From positions 124,001-188,000 of the forward strand of contig VWPU01014041.1 in the NCBI GenBank assembly GCA_013398955.1: DNA of 64,000 nucleotides, given 5' to 3'. The notes beneath the pieces are model-generated. The model was not told the DNA's origin. It ran no database searches and saw only the letters and a list, made by a program, of their open reading frames with translations. The position numbers and the translations under genes were made by a program. The DNA is from Callaeas wilsoni. Its lineage: Eukaryota; Chordata; Aves; Passeriformes; Callaeidae. Shown piece after piece: positions 52,320 to 64,000 of this stretch; position 1 is the first letter of the stretch; each line of letters begins with the position of its first letter.

Positions 52320-53060
52320 AGGCACAAGGGGCCAGGAGCTGGGGGTGGTAACACAGTTGGCAAGGTAGAGTTTCACCAGACCGGTGGCGTGTGCCATTGT
52401 CCTCAGGTAAAGCAAGGGTCAGGGATGGTGGCCAGGTTCAAAAAGGAGATCATGAGGCATTTTTGAGGTGATGAGGCCGGTCTGAGTTCAAGCTAGGAAG
52501 TCAGATCAAGTCCTGTGGGGTAGCCAGGGCTAGACAAAGCCCTGTGATCTCTGAGAAAGGTCCATGGTCACAAGTCAGGTCCAAGGTCAAAGCACGAAAT
52601 CAGTCCATGGGTCTCAGTTCAGATCAACAGGGCCTTTGGCCGGCCACAGACACAGCTGTGGCTGAGCTGGGGAAAGACACAGTCATAGCTCAGGCAGATA
52701 CTGAAGATCCAGGGCTGCAGAGCCCACAGGTAGAGGATATGGTGTGAAAACCGAAATGACAGTATATCACATTGTTGGTAGGACAGCATTGTGTCTCTCC
52801 CCACATATGATGCACCAGACATCATCTTCCAGTCACCTTCTCGATCTGCCCAGAGTCCTGAGTTCAAGAGAGACAGAAGTGCCAACAGCAGGCAGGTGAC
52901 TCATGCCTTCTAGCAGAGACTTGCCCTCAAGAACAGTTCTGCCCTGCCAAAATTCCCAACCAGCACCAGCACAGCTGTCCTATCACCTGGGCGCACCCAG
53001 GGAGAGGGCCTCCCTCTCGTTACACCATCACACAGACCTGTGCTCACCCTAGGACCAGAT
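52320..53060. other. GC-richer block with nuclear-receptor-like half-sites
   Basis: This stretch is richer in G and C than its surroundings and repeats GGTCA/GTCCA words on the plus strand: AAGGGTCA at 52415, TGGTCA at 52565, AAGTCA at 52572 and CCAAGGTCA at 52581. The last fits the extended half-site of the NR5A and ESRR receptors. Whether it is a regulatory element, a worn minisatellite or an unrecognised transposon I cannot say. Frames at 52544-52747 (plus) and 52619-52885 (minus) have no domain. Confidence 0.3.
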
Positions 53061-53718
53061 GCCTGCACTCCTTTCCTCCCTTCATGCTATGCAGGAAAAG
53101 CTGTTGCACACATTGGGACTCCAGGATGCTGAGAGGTCTGCCCATGCGGGATGCAATTATGTTGAATATTTTCATACATCTCGACGGAAATGTAAATGTC
53201 AGCAACAAATATCTTTGTCAGATTTCCATAGAAGGAACAATGTACTCATTTGTGGACAAAAGGGATTGTTTCCGAACATGATCTCTGCCTTTAGGCTGTA
53301 GGACAATGCCTTTTTAGTGGTCTCCATCAAACTTTGTTTGAAATTATGTTAGTAATTGGCAGAATTTTTTAATTAGACCACCAAATGTCAACCTTAATGC
53401 ACAGGATATACAGTCATTGGCTTCTACTTTGAATTTCTTTTATTGTCTAGAGTAAAAGAATCAGCAAGGAGAGGAACCGGTTACTACAAAAGCATGATAA
53501 CTACTTCAATCCCTAGCCATAAACATACAGTAATTAATCAATTAATGCAGATTACATACGTCAAGGAAAAGATACAGTATATAGGATGAAGTCAGCACAA
53601 TCCTTTTGTATAGTTTTATGAATGATCTAATGTTGTAACTCACTCAAGATATTTCAGATTTACAGCAGTACATAAGCAGACAGTAGAATCAGAACCAAAT
53701 GAAGGAGCTGGTCCTATT
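53061..53718. other. Non-coding DNA, no gene seen
   Basis: Unique sequence. The part at about 53305-53400 has GTGGTCT and AGACCAC as inverted 7 bp arms around AT-rich DNA and may be part of a conserved block. Confidence 0.45.
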
Positions 53719-53742
53719 AAAAAAAAAAAAAAAAAAAAAAAA
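53719..53742. repeat. Poly(A) tract, 24 bases
   Basis: Uninterrupted A run. No processed pseudogene is visible upstream. Confidence 0.95.
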
Positions 53743-55708
53743 GAAGTAATGGTTTCTGGTGAACTTAAGAGATTTTGATATTCGTTGTGGAATAAAAATG
53801 CATCATGACTTTCCACTGTCAGAGCTAAATCAGAAAAGCAAACCTATTCAGCAAAAGCCCTTACAAATTAATTATGTATTCATGCCCATGTAGCTTTAGC
53901 ACATGCTTACAATTAACCCATACCTTGAACGCATTGGAGAATAAGAAACAAAATTCTTCTGAATTTAGGAATAAGTTAAAATGGTCAAAAAGACTTTAGA
54001 TCTCTTAATACTCTTTTTTAAAATGAGCTTTATCATAAAGGGCATTTTCAGCACTAATTGACTTAACTACTATTTCTGAAAGGAAAGTACTTTCAGACTC
54101 TCTGATGAACCATTTTGTGTGTTAGTCTTCCTTGCCATCCTTTGCATTTCCAATACCCAAACCTTTGTTATTTCTTCATCAGAATGTTTGTGCATATATG
54201 TATATATATGCATATTATACAAAAAAATTTATTGCTGTCTGCAACTGTATAAAGTTTAACAAAATGTAGCTCAGCTCAGGAGCCTTTTTTTAAAATTCTC
54301 TCATTCTTTATATATATTTATTAATGTTTCAACTCACAATCTGGAAGAAAAAAAGAAAGCAAAAAAAAAGATATATTGAACTGAATTTAAAAAGGAAGAT
54401 ATTCATGGAAATTTTGGTGGCATAAACCCCCTTTTGATAACAGATTATATTTTATATTAAAGTGTGTGTTCACCAGCTAAATTCCCCTATCCACAGGCTT
54501 AAATTGCAAGTCCATGGAAATAAGTTATTTGATTCCTTGAAAACAATTCAACTGAATCAATTTCTAGTTATCTTTGGTCATGTTCTTTAAATTAAAAGAA
54601 ACAAAAAATTTTATTTTTCTATAACTGGATTTTCATCTGAAGAATGTATCATGCATTTATAATCTTGAATACTGCTTAACTTCATATTTTCATCTGAAGA
54701 CTTCCTCTGATGTTGTGTGTTGTGTGTAGTTGTGTGGCATTGATTTCAGAATAAGCTTCTAAGTCAAGGTGTGATCAGTTATATAGACAGGATCACTGCA
54801 CTTTCTTATATCTGAAATATCCCTGGAGGCTTTTACCATCCCTCAGTGTCATAGATTTTAATCTTTATGGAGTGAAATCCAAAATTAACAAACACAGAGG
54901 ATGTCTCACTTCAAGCACAGTACATGGTAATCTCAAGAACCCCATAATCCAAAATACAAGATGCATGTAGAGACTAGTCCACAGCCTATCGAGGTCAAAG
55001 TCCATCCTAAGTTATAGTATTCCAAGATCATGAGATTCATTTGCTATGAATCTCCTCTTAAGATTCCTTCTTGGAAGGAAAAAAATATATTCTGTAACAA
55101 CAACAGGATAATTAGATCTCCAACATATTTCATCTTAATGTGTTATATTTATTTAGAAATCATAACAATGCAAAATAAATTAAATCCCCCACAGATAATG
55201 AAGCCAAATCAACATTTTAATGCCTCTGAATGCAATCATAAGTGGAATCTTTATGATTTTAATGCCAAAAGAGAAATTAAGACCTGCTTAGGTGGGAAAA
55301 ACAAATGTTGACTAAAATGTTGGTAAGCATTTTAATACAAAACTTATAAACTCATGCTTCCTGGACACCCATTAAAACATCCCTGTAGTTCAAACTGACT
55401 CAAAGTTCTGTGTCTCAGCACATTTCTGCAACAATGAGGTTACATTATTAACCTTAACTGAGTTGCAAAACACAAGCACCTGTACAGTTTGACCATAATT
55501 GCACTGCTTTTGGACTGGAACTAGATCATACCTTGCTCACGCCATCCCAGACAATAACTGAAAATAAAAAGGGTAAAAAAAACCAAACTGATGTTAACGA
55601 TAAGAAAGTTAAAACTTGTTGAAGTCTCCAGATCTTGTGAGCGAGGGTGAGAAAGAGAGATACACGTGCTTCAATAAATGGCAATGGATTCATATTTAAA
55701 GTTTGGTT
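53743..55708. other. AT-rich non-coding DNA, no gene seen
   Basis: Very AT-rich. It holds a TA-rich tract at 54191-54219 and a TG-rich tract at about 54711-54737. The frame at 55030-55311 (plus, 93 codons) is an AT-rich chance frame. Confidence 0.6.
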
Positions 55709-55795
55709 GACAGTGCTGCTAAACCACAGGATTGGAATCCAGGTCTGGGTTTCACTGCTGCCTGTGTCAAAGACACATAATGTGATTTTAGATGA
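55709..55795 (+). mobile_element. MIR/CORE-SINE-like relic
   Basis: AGTGCTGCTAAACCACAGGA, TTGGAATCCAGGTCTGGGTT, CACTGCTGCCTGTGTCAAAG and TGTGATTTTAGATGA follow the order of the MIR 5' half in plus orientation (AGAGCACTGGACT, CAGGAGACCTGGGTTC, CTGCCACT, CTGTGTGACCTTGGGCAAG). Divergence is high. Confidence 0.45.
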
Positions 55796-57980
55796 CCTGC
55801 CATAATCTTAGCTCACTTGGATACCAACATACATATTTACAAGAGATTAATTAGAGGCTTATTGGAGGCAGGTGCTTAAAGCACCTTCCTTAGTCAGTGC
55901 AAAACTTAGTCTATCTCCAATACTACAGCACACAATGGGAATAAAGGCATCCTGCATACAAATTTTCCGCTTTGGACTTTCTGCATTTCAAGAGTCCTTA
56001 CTGATTCCTTTGTCCCCGTTTTCTTTGTGCATCACCTAGCACAAGAACTTAGGATTATTATAAAGCCTGGGGACCTTTAAATAAAGTGATATAACAGTAA
56101 GTACTTAGCACACTCTCAATACAGTCTCTACTAGAACAATTTCTCACTGTTAGCAACAACCTTTGGTGAAAGACAACATGTCAGTGTACTCTCAGGGAAT
56201 TCGGACAGTTTTCTAATTAATTTCTGAACATTTGTAGCACAAACCAAGCATCAGTAAATTATGCTTAGAGTATTTGGAACTCTTCCAACCTAATTTTCTT
56301 CTCTTCTCCCTCTTCTTTCACTAGAAGAGGCAGATACGGTTAAAATCACACAACAAAAATATTTCTTTACGGAACATTTGCAGCAATTACCATTTTTATA
56401 AACGTTATTTTTTATGCTTAGGGTTTGTCCTCAGCTGATCTTGTTTCAGGTCAAGAAGTGACCCAATAAATGCAAGAAGCAGATACTCTAGACTTCCTGC
56501 TTAAGCATAGCTCAATAGAAGGCATGTTAATGGTAAAGTCTCTCAAGAGCACTTATGAGACAGAGAAACACTTAAAGGAATTATTTCTACACTTGTTTAC
56601 ATTAGTATTTATAGCATTACCCTTGCAATGAGCACTTCACCACATAAAATCCACTGTACCTATAAAACGTTGCATCGAAAGCAAACCAGTCAAATAAATA
56701 ATGCAAGACTACTTTAGACTATCTACTTGCAATGAGTCACAATCCTACTTAGGTCTGTCAAGTTTAATTCAGGACTTAGGTGAAAGGTTTTGGTAAGAGT
56801 CTCATTCAAAGTCCGCATTGCATAGCTCACAACGTGTTGGCAAGACGTCTCCTTCCACAGTGCTGCAGGGAGTAAGGCCAAGGTTGTCCTTCTGTGGGTC
56901 CCAAACGCAACAGTTTCCTCAAATGACCCATTTTATTTGCAGATTTGAGAGTTAAGGGGCAGCAACAGGTCGTTTCTGAAAAATTACTTCATCTAATTGT
57001 CAAGTATTTCAATAAGAAAAACACTGTCAAGACAAACTCTTCTCCCACAACTGATCATGGTGGCTTCCTTCCTAAAACTCAGAGGTCATCTGTCCTGACA
57101 GCCACAATTATATAAAGTGCTGCAGTACAAAGCAGAGACTGAGGCAGTCAAATCAAACAACCAGATCCATCTACCGCAACAACACTCGTTTCAATTCCAC
57201 TTCTGTATTAAATATCGTCTTTACCATGGTCTAGTGCTGCCTTCATAACACACCTCCCACACAGCAAGCAACCTCTTTCACTAGCTCAGTTACCAGGCTC
57301 AGTCTATAGACCCTGTAAAAGTCATTACGGCAATGTAATTTCTAGTACTTGCATTTTCGCTATAGCAAAATCTCACAGGGATCAGACCCACTTATGGTCT
57401 TAACTAAAACTAGCCATCTGACTTAATTAACATTTAGAATTCATCAAACCTTGCAGGGCTCATACTGGGCTCTGGGGCAGCTTGGCAGTGCTCACATTGG
57501 GCTCCTGCTGGGTCTATGTCTCTGGTAGCAGCGTTTTTCCACCAGATGACACACTTGGTGTTAAAGCATAGGAAGAATGAAACTGAAAAAAAAATCAGTT
57601 TCACAATATCTCCAAGTAACACAACGCACTACACAGCACAGGGAGAACAGGAGGCAGAAATAGAAAAAGCAGAAGGAACTAAGAGAAAACTCACATTGCC
57701 CTTATATATTGCTCCATAAGTTGTAACCCAACAACAGTTGTGTTTTTGTTAAATACCTTTCTGTGCAATACAAATCCTGAATATATTTTTGTTTCTCTCT
57801 ATGAATGCACATTGATATTAAAAGCAGCACAATGATTTGTTTCTGTGAAGGTACCACAGATGATGGAAAAGTTTCCCACAACTAGGAGTGATGGCAGTAG
57901 GGAAACATACTTCCATTTGGGCCATCAAAAGCATCTAGATTTTCAAGACCAAAGTTCTATGCTCAGAGCACCGAACACTG
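55796..57980. other. Non-coding DNA, no gene seen
   Basis: Unique AT-rich sequence with no frame over 70 codons and no transposon recognised. Confidence 0.55.
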
Positions 57981-58020
57981 ATGGACAGACAGCTGCTGCT
58001 CATGGTCTTGGCTGCTTCAG
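57981..58020 (+). other. Candidate leader exon with signal-peptide-like start
   Basis: ATG at 57981 opens a 13-codon frame, MDRQLLLMVLAAS, ending at a strong donor (CTTCAG then GTGAGTCT at 58021), so the split codon is in phase 1. A charged residue, then a hydrophobic core and small residues, ending in phase 1 is how many secreted and immunoglobulin-superfamily genes begin. An upstream AG (GCTCAG, ending at 57966) could be an acceptor, or the exon may start further 5'. I searched the following 6 kb by eye for a phase 1 second exon (for instance one with a YYC motif) and found none. So this is either a chance match or the start of a gene that continues beyond the window. Confidence 0.25.
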
Positions 58021-58516
58021 GTGAGTCTGGGGCAGACCTATAGAACTCTAACCTCTTTTTTCTTCGTGACCTCATAGTACATGGTCTTCACACAAGCCTA
58101 CTTTGCATCTCTTCCTTCTTTGCACCCAAGTGGCAAGTTACCAAGTAATACTCAAGTAACCACCAGAGACATAGCATTCTTTCAATGACCTTAGTGTGTG
58201 ATGGCTTGATTAGTTAGACTTTATGAAGTGTTCTGTCTTTCTGCTCTATGCAAAAATGCAGTTGAATGTAAAAAACCTGTTTGTTAAGAACTATCACAAG
58301 ATTAAATACTTCCGAAATGTTTAAACACAATGATATTGAGAAAAGAAAGGGTCAGCTGTATAAATATACTTTTCCAACATGCAAAGTGCAATATAAAGGC
58401 AAATTTCACACATTTAGCATGAATTTCCACTATAATTTGAATTTTTACCTTCTTAAAGCTTCAAAAATTATTTTGCACTTTGATGTTCTCTGTTCCTCAG
58501 GGAATTAATTTAATTC

Positions 58517-58555
58517 ATTATTATTATTATTATTACTATTATGATTATAATTATT
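58517..58555. repeat. Imperfect ATT repeat
   Basis: ATT units, pure at first and interrupted by ACT, ATG and ATA towards the 3' end. Confidence 0.9.
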
Positions 58556-59638
58556 AAGAAAAGCATCTTAAGTCCTACATTTTATCTTATTTGAAGACTC
58601 TAATATTGTTAAGATACAAAGCCTGTACATTCTTTTCACTGCATACCAGTGGCTGCAGGCACTGAGAAGGAGCAATGCAAGTGCATGAGAAAGGCAAAAA
58701 TACCAAATTCCAACATAGGTCTTTCCTGAGAAACTATTAATTTCCTACAGGACAAACAACATATTTGGTGGCAGTGAAAATATGACAACTCTATCTATCA
58801 ATCCAACCAAGTTTATCATGAGGTTTAAGCATTTCTTAACTGTCAAACTATAACATGGGCCTAGAAATAATAAACTACATTCTGAACTATCTGCCGAAAG
58901 CACACAGGGAAAAAAAAAAGATACAAAAGATGACTTCCAAACCATAAATAATATTTTTGCAGTCATACTTGCATCCTTATTCCTGAAACCAATTTAGAAA
59001 ACAATTGGACAGGGCAGCCTGGGAATAAAGAATAATTTGCCATTAGACTTTAATGTGTGATTACTTAGTAATGTAATTGAAAGCATGACTGTAGCACATT
59101 GCCAGCTTTCTATTGCCAGGAGATTACATCGTAAATGATACAGAGCATTTAATGTCTTTTTTTTTTCCATATTTTTTGTGACAAGAAGTTTTGCTTAATA
59201 TTTGAATTTTTTTTTCTTTCTCAAATACTGCAGAATCAAGGGTTTGTGGGAAGGAGGTGTGGTGAAGGACAGGTGATAGGTCTCAATTCATCATTAACAT
59301 GAGAAAACATAACATCCTAACTAATTGTCATGATTTCACTGGCAGATTTGTGGTGGAGGCCAATGATGTCTGAGCATATATAACTGACACAACAATGTAG
59401 CTTTAGGACTTAATTTTTGGATCTGATTCTGTGAATTAGAGTAAAATCCAAGAACTAACTGTGCAGACTATGTCTGTTGGAGCAATTTCCTAGAAATGTG
59501 TTGAGTTATACTGCCTCTACGTTCTGGAGACCTGTCTCAAATCATAGAACTCTACAAAGCCTCATGGTGTTTAAAGGCTTAATCTTCAGCCAAGGCGGCC
59601 AGGCAAAGCTGGGTGGGCTTTTGGAGGAGCCTTTTAGA

Positions 59639-59685
59639 GACTCTAGACCTTCATTAAGGTCTAGAGACCCTAGACCTTCATTAAG
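59639..59685. repeat. 27 bp duplication with perfect 10 bp hairpin
   Basis: Direct copies start at 59639 and 59666 and share CTAGACCTTCATTAAG. Within the first unit, CTCTAGACCT (59641-59650) and AGGTCTAGAG (59657-59666) are perfect inverted arms around a 6 base loop. Confidence 0.9.
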
Positions 59686-62181
59686 AAGCTGCACTGACAG
59701 CTACAGAAGAGCTACAGAAATTCAGGGTTCCCCTTTGCACAGAAAGCATTGACTCAGCAGTGTTTCCCTGCCTTGTCTTTGCAGCCTTTCACTCCAAGCA
59801 TCCTGTGACTTCAACAACTTTCACAACAAGAATTCCAAAGACTTTACTGGTAACGGGAGCTGGTTGCCCCAGATCACCTAACATGGCTAAGGCATCCTGT
59901 CTATGTAGCTCCTTCCTTCTCAGAGTCCATCTAGTTCACAAAAATTACTCTTAGCAGAAAATAATTAGAAGTTCAAGGGTTTTGGAATGCTGGGATTTTT
60001 GCCCATGCAAATCATGCCTTGCTGGTCCTTGTACAAAGAACCTGTGTCACCACATCCACATGAGCCCCGTACCCAAGGAGCTCGCCTGGCCCAGCAGTCC
60101 CTCTATGCATACACCATAAACAAACAGCATCAGACAAATTCAGTAGAACCGTGCTGCCACAGAGCTATCATCAAATGCTATAGCATTCATTTTTATTGTT
60201 TGATGCCTTCGGATCACCTAAGATACGCATTTCACATTTTAAGGGCAGAGGTTTCTGGGATTTAAAACCCACTCTGACAAGAGAATTCAAGAGGGAACTG
60301 TGAGGAGCTGAAATTCACAGTGATTTCCTCTCCCTTGCAGCCCATTCTCACACGTTTTTCATCAAAATGTGGGGAATGGAGCTTGAGTAAGGATTTTGGC
60401 ATGTGGCTCACAGGCTTTGTTTTGTCTTTATGCTGTTTTGCTGAATGTCAGATGACCACAGAGGCAATACAGAACTCCAACAAGAGCGGATGGTTCAGAA
60501 TAGGAATTATCATTCACAAGCAAAAGTCCCTCTCCTCTGTTACACCACTAGTACTGAAACCAAGAAGGAAAGAATAAAACAATAACTGCAAGGTGGCAAA
60601 GTGGCAAGTCTTCCTTTCAGAGACTGATTCTGGGCTAATTTTCCTTCCAGTGGAAAACATGACTGAATCTTAAGAGGGGCCCTTCAACTACAACATGCAA
60701 TTCATTTTTCAGGAGAAACCTTTTATTACAAGACTTCTAACAAAAATTATTTGCTTCCCAGCTGCTTTTGCATAGTTTCTTAAACTGTTGTCACAGTATT
60801 GAATGATTGGAACAAACCAGATTACTTCCCTCTAATTTGTCCTAGTGACCTACTGTATGCATTAATAAAGGGGTATTTTTTTCTGCCTATAGCTCTGTTT
60901 TCACTGAGAAAGGTATGCCAGTTGCATTAAAATACTTTTAACCTATTCGATTCATGACAGTGGAAGTACCAGAGCCTTCTGGGCTTTGTAATATAATAGC
61001 ATCCCTTTATCACGTTGAATGGTTTATTGGAACCGGCTTGTACAGATGATTTAGTTTACCATAGTGAGGCCACAACTGCAGGGCTCCAATCTCTGTTTGG
61101 GGACTCTTCTGTAATTTTCAGTGTTTCTAGTTTGGCCTTCAAATGGGTTTGCTTTTTCAGGTGTTTTCTGGTTGTGTTTTTTAGGGACATTAGCAGATTT
61201 TGTGTGGTTTCTGTGGGTTTTTTCCTGTTTGCTTCCTTTTAACTAATTTTTTCATCAGCTAGAATTTTCATTCTTTGCCCTCTTGGTATAGACATTCTTA
61301 AGGTAAGACCTGGCCCAGATAACGTGCATTTTGTGAACACACAATAGCCACTCATTTTCATCAAAACAGAAATCAGTTTTGTCCAACAGGAGGCAGAAAC
61401 ATTTGCCAACTCTATTTTACAAAGAAATATTAATATGAGGAATATTACTAGGACAAGTGTCCTCACTCTGTAAAAAGGACAACTGTATCAGAGATCTGAG
61501 ACTGAACATGGACTGGGTTAGCTAACAAACCTGGTGACTTCATGCAGCAGCTAGCATGAGTCATGTGCAGCCAGCATGGCTCCTAGCACAAGTCCGTGAA
61601 TTTTAACCTACCTTCTGCTATGACAGACGTAAATGAAATATGACAACACACTTGTCCCAAACAATCAGTTTTGCTGTGCTTAGGGAAGTAGATGGCCGAA
61701 CTATGCAAATAGCCTGTTGATCAAGAAGGACAAAAGTGTCCAGAGTTGTCTGGAGCAAGAAGACTATGAGCACCACCAACAGAATGTGCATCTGTGAACA
61801 AAATCCACTTAGCCTTTATACTTGTTTGGGCTTAAAGCATGACACTTTGGCAGAAGAGAGGGCATTTAATGGAATCTCTGCACATGATAATCTGCTGGTG
61901 ATCTTATAATATGATTCTGTGTCTGGGTGTTTTAAAAATCACATAGATAAAAGGCTCTCTTTCAGCATAGAGATGAGTATGTAAAAACATAACTTTCTAC
62001 AGTTTTTATGATTATACTTACATACAAAAGCATTTTAATTGCATTACAAATCAAGATTTAACATGAATATATAGAAAAACATTCAAGCAGTCTCTGTGTT
62101 ACTTCAAAAATTTTTCTTAAATGGTAGATTTTCATAAACTTTAGTGTGAGGTTTGCACTGGTACCAAAGTGAGATTCTTAC

Positions 62182-62298
62182 CTCAAAAATATGCAGCTGC
62201 CTCCTCTACCCTGAGCTGTTGAGCAGCATGGATTTGGCTCAGTTTCATTTGCCTTTGAAGATTTTCTAAAAACACTTGCCTAATGCACTTCTCTATCT
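62182..62298 (-). other. Candidate exon, helical reading frame (weak)
   Basis: On the minus strand a modest acceptor (ATTACTCAAG, ending at 62299) and a consensus donor (TTTTGAG then GTAAGAAT, at 62181) enclose 117 nt. The frame open through most of it reads IEKCIRQVFLENLQRQM, then KLSQIHAAQQLRVEEAAAYF, a strongly amphipathic helix-like stretch, but a TGA stops it one base before the donor. If transcribed it would be a last coding segment followed by an intron in the 3' UTR, or a non-coding exon. The same frame runs open upstream to 62596. No family recognised. Confidence 0.18.
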
Positions 62299-62376
62299 CT
62301 TGAGTAATTTTGATAAGGGGCAGGCAAAATATGGGGAATATTGCATCCTTTATGTAAAGACATTCCATGATAATAA

Positions 62377-62387
62377 GGGGGGGGGGG
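62377..62387. repeat. G run, 11 bases
   Basis: Uninterrupted Gs in AT-rich surroundings. Confidence 0.9.
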
Positions 62388-62644
62388 AATAAGGCAATTT
62401 TAAGTCTGCTATTTTTTCCCCTCCAGAAGAAAATTTGACAGTAGAAAAGTCTAAGGCCAAACCTGTCAGACTTGCTAAACACTCCAAAGGAAGAGAGGAG
62501 TGAGGAGATGAAGGAGAAGAGACTAATTGGTGATGACTTTCCAGAAGTGTGCTTGTGGGTGGAAGCAAAGTCCTTCAATGAAAGGACAAAAAGCAACAGT
62601 TACAAATAGCAACAAGGGAAATTCCAGTTGTATATATATCAAAA

Positions 62645-62850
62645 AAATTCCTCACAATAAGCATGGCTAAGCACTGAAAAAGTTGCCCAGAGAGGCAGAG
62701 AACTTTACATCTTGAGGATTTCCAGATCTTTGTCTAAGTGCTGGGACATCCTTATATAAAATTGGACAGGGTAAGCTAAGCAACCTTGAGCAGGCAAGAT
62801 GAAATTACCTCCATAATTTCCCTCCAATCTAAATTTTTCTATGATTCTTC
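62645..62850 (+). mobile_element. Old CR1 LINE 3' fragment
   Basis: TGGCTAAGCACTGAAAAAG, TTGCCCAGAGAGGCAGAGA, TTGAGGATTTCCAGATCTTT, GTGCTGGGACATCC, AAGCAACCTTGAGCAGG and the end AATTTTTCTATGATTCTTC follow the order of the CR1 3' end (AAGCACTGGAACAGG, TTGCCCAGAGAGG, TGGAGATATTCAAAAC, then CCTGAGCAACCTG and ATTCTATGATTCT). Divergence is moderate to high, older than the copy at 25.1 kb. Confidence 0.8.
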
Positions 62851-64000
62851 TATTCCATGTCTACACACTCTCAGAGGAGGGGTGATAGTAGGAGTATATG
62901 GTTACAGGCTCTACAGTCACTGATACCAAATTTAGTGGGTACTGTCACTGGTACACAAGGTCTACTGTCACTGAGAAAATTGAAGAAAATCAGCCAAAGA
63001 GACTAATGAGAGACCCCCAAGAGAACAAATGATTTCTACTGTCTGGTGTACAGCAATTATGTCCTGATGCAGAACCAGAAGAAATCTACATTGGCCTTGG
63101 AGAGGATATTGCTCTGTATCTTGGAATGCAATCACAGCAAGTACAGAGAGGGACATTCACTAAATCTAGAATATGAAAAAATAATCCATCGTACACATTA
63201 AAGAATTTCAACAACTTTCCTTTCTTACAAAAATACTGGCCTCAAAGTATTGTAACATCAACTGAGATTGTGGTGTCTACTGTACAAGTACCAGTTGTGA
63301 GCATCAGATACCCAGATCATTCATCCTGAACTCCTGCCTTTTTCTTCCACTACTTGACTTCTCTGGATCAGAGGATGCAAATTGCCCTGGACTCCATCAA
63401 ATCTGAGTAGTTTGTCTAATACGGACAAATTTCTTCTGGTGACATGCTGGTAAATGAGACCACAAAACACATTATTCTATTGATGTCCCATCACATGTGA
63501 ATCCAGGTTCACAGAATTAGAAGGCAAAGACGTAATTCCAGTTGACCGCAGAGCCTCCAGTATGTAAATTAGATTTGGCTAGTTCTGTGCAACAGAGCTA
63601 TCAAGTAAAATGGTGAAGCATACCATAAGAAATCAGATACAACAGCCTGAAGTAAACTACAGTTGGTTTGTCAAACTTTATAAATACGGTTATGTTGACT
63701 GAAAAAAATTATCCCTGCCAGTTAGTCCAATTTGGGGAATTACTTGGGAATGTTAGCTCATGACTCAAAAAGTTCTGCCATAGTTACAACATATGGAACG
63801 TATTAAGTGAATACTCCAAAATTCTTCTGGGATTCATTTTTTATTACAGGTCCTGACAGAATTTTTTATTTTCTCTCTTACAGCTTTTTGTCTTTTACTA
63901 CCCACATCACTGTACACCAGTGTAGACTGGTCCTGGAGAACTCTAATCCCTCTTTCTAAACTACAATGCATTGAACGCCACAACCTTCCCCAGTTCAACA
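62851..64000. other. Non-coding DNA, no gene seen
   Basis: Unique AT-rich sequence to the end of the window. The minus-strand frame at 62968-63156 is short and has no domain. Confidence 0.55.

Larger units (their letters stand above)
58021..62181. other. Non-coding DNA, possible conserved blocks
   Basis: AT-rich unique DNA. The part at 59000-59160 has closely spaced ATTA/TAAT cores (59042, 59060, 59068, 59074) and the part at 60780-61080 is also motif-rich. Either could be a conserved enhancer, which I cannot test. An ATT-type repeat (58517-58555) and a palindromic duplication (59639-59685) are listed separately. Confidence 0.45.

Noticed and set aside
1..64000. CRISPR arrays, operons, bacterial or phage systems
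   Set aside because: No spaced direct repeats, no dense same-strand coding, and the transposons are vertebrate.

Overview
This 64 kb window looks like intronic or intergenic DNA from a bird. The sequence is AT-rich on average, short chance reading frames are scattered on both strands, and no gene of recognisable family is visible. The taxonomic call rests on its transposons. There are four relics of CR1 LINEs, three of them carrying 3' tails that end in the CR1-type ATTCTATGA words. There is also one solo LTR whose body and 3' end match, from memory, an LTR family widespread in Neoaves. At least three degraded MIR/CORE-SINE-like fragments fit an amniote with low repeat density. Repeat names come from recognition of the sequence, not from a search.

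Layout. 1-11 kb: unique AT-rich DNA with a splice-site cluster near 4.8-5.0 kb, two weaker exon-like segments and a block near 9.0-9.3 kb that reads like a conserved regulatory element. 11.1-11.6 kb: decayed CR1 ORF2 C-terminus. 13.5-13.7 kb: the best-formed candidate coding exon, on the minus strand. 14.2-15.2 kb: the solo LTR. 15-38 kb: mostly featureless, with MIR-like relics, one CR1 3' end, microsatellites and a few exon-like segments. 38.96-39.39 kb: a GAAA array with a 44 bp higher-order unit, followed directly by an old CR1 3' end. 42.96-43.01 kb: a 48 nt exon-like segment with near-ideal splice sites. 45.2-45.6 kb: a CpG island, the only one in the window and the strongest promoter candidate. 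48.6-49.2 kb: a long open stretch that looks more like a conserved non-coding block than a gene. 57.98-58.02 kb: a short candidate leader exon encoding a signal-peptide-like start. 62.2-62.3 kb: a minus-strand exon-like segment, then a CR1 3' end.

How it fits together. Exon candidates fall on both strands and do not assemble into one model, so I do not claim a transcript. Both strands together offer many AG...GT pairs by chance, and most of these segments are probably pseudo-exons. The CpG island and the exon at 13.5 kb are the two places where RNA or conservation data would most quickly show whether a gene is present. I found no convincing novel system. The most structured unexplained items are the two-level GAAA array, the duplicated polyadenylation-signal segment inside the LTR and the palindromic 27 bp duplication at 59.64 kb.
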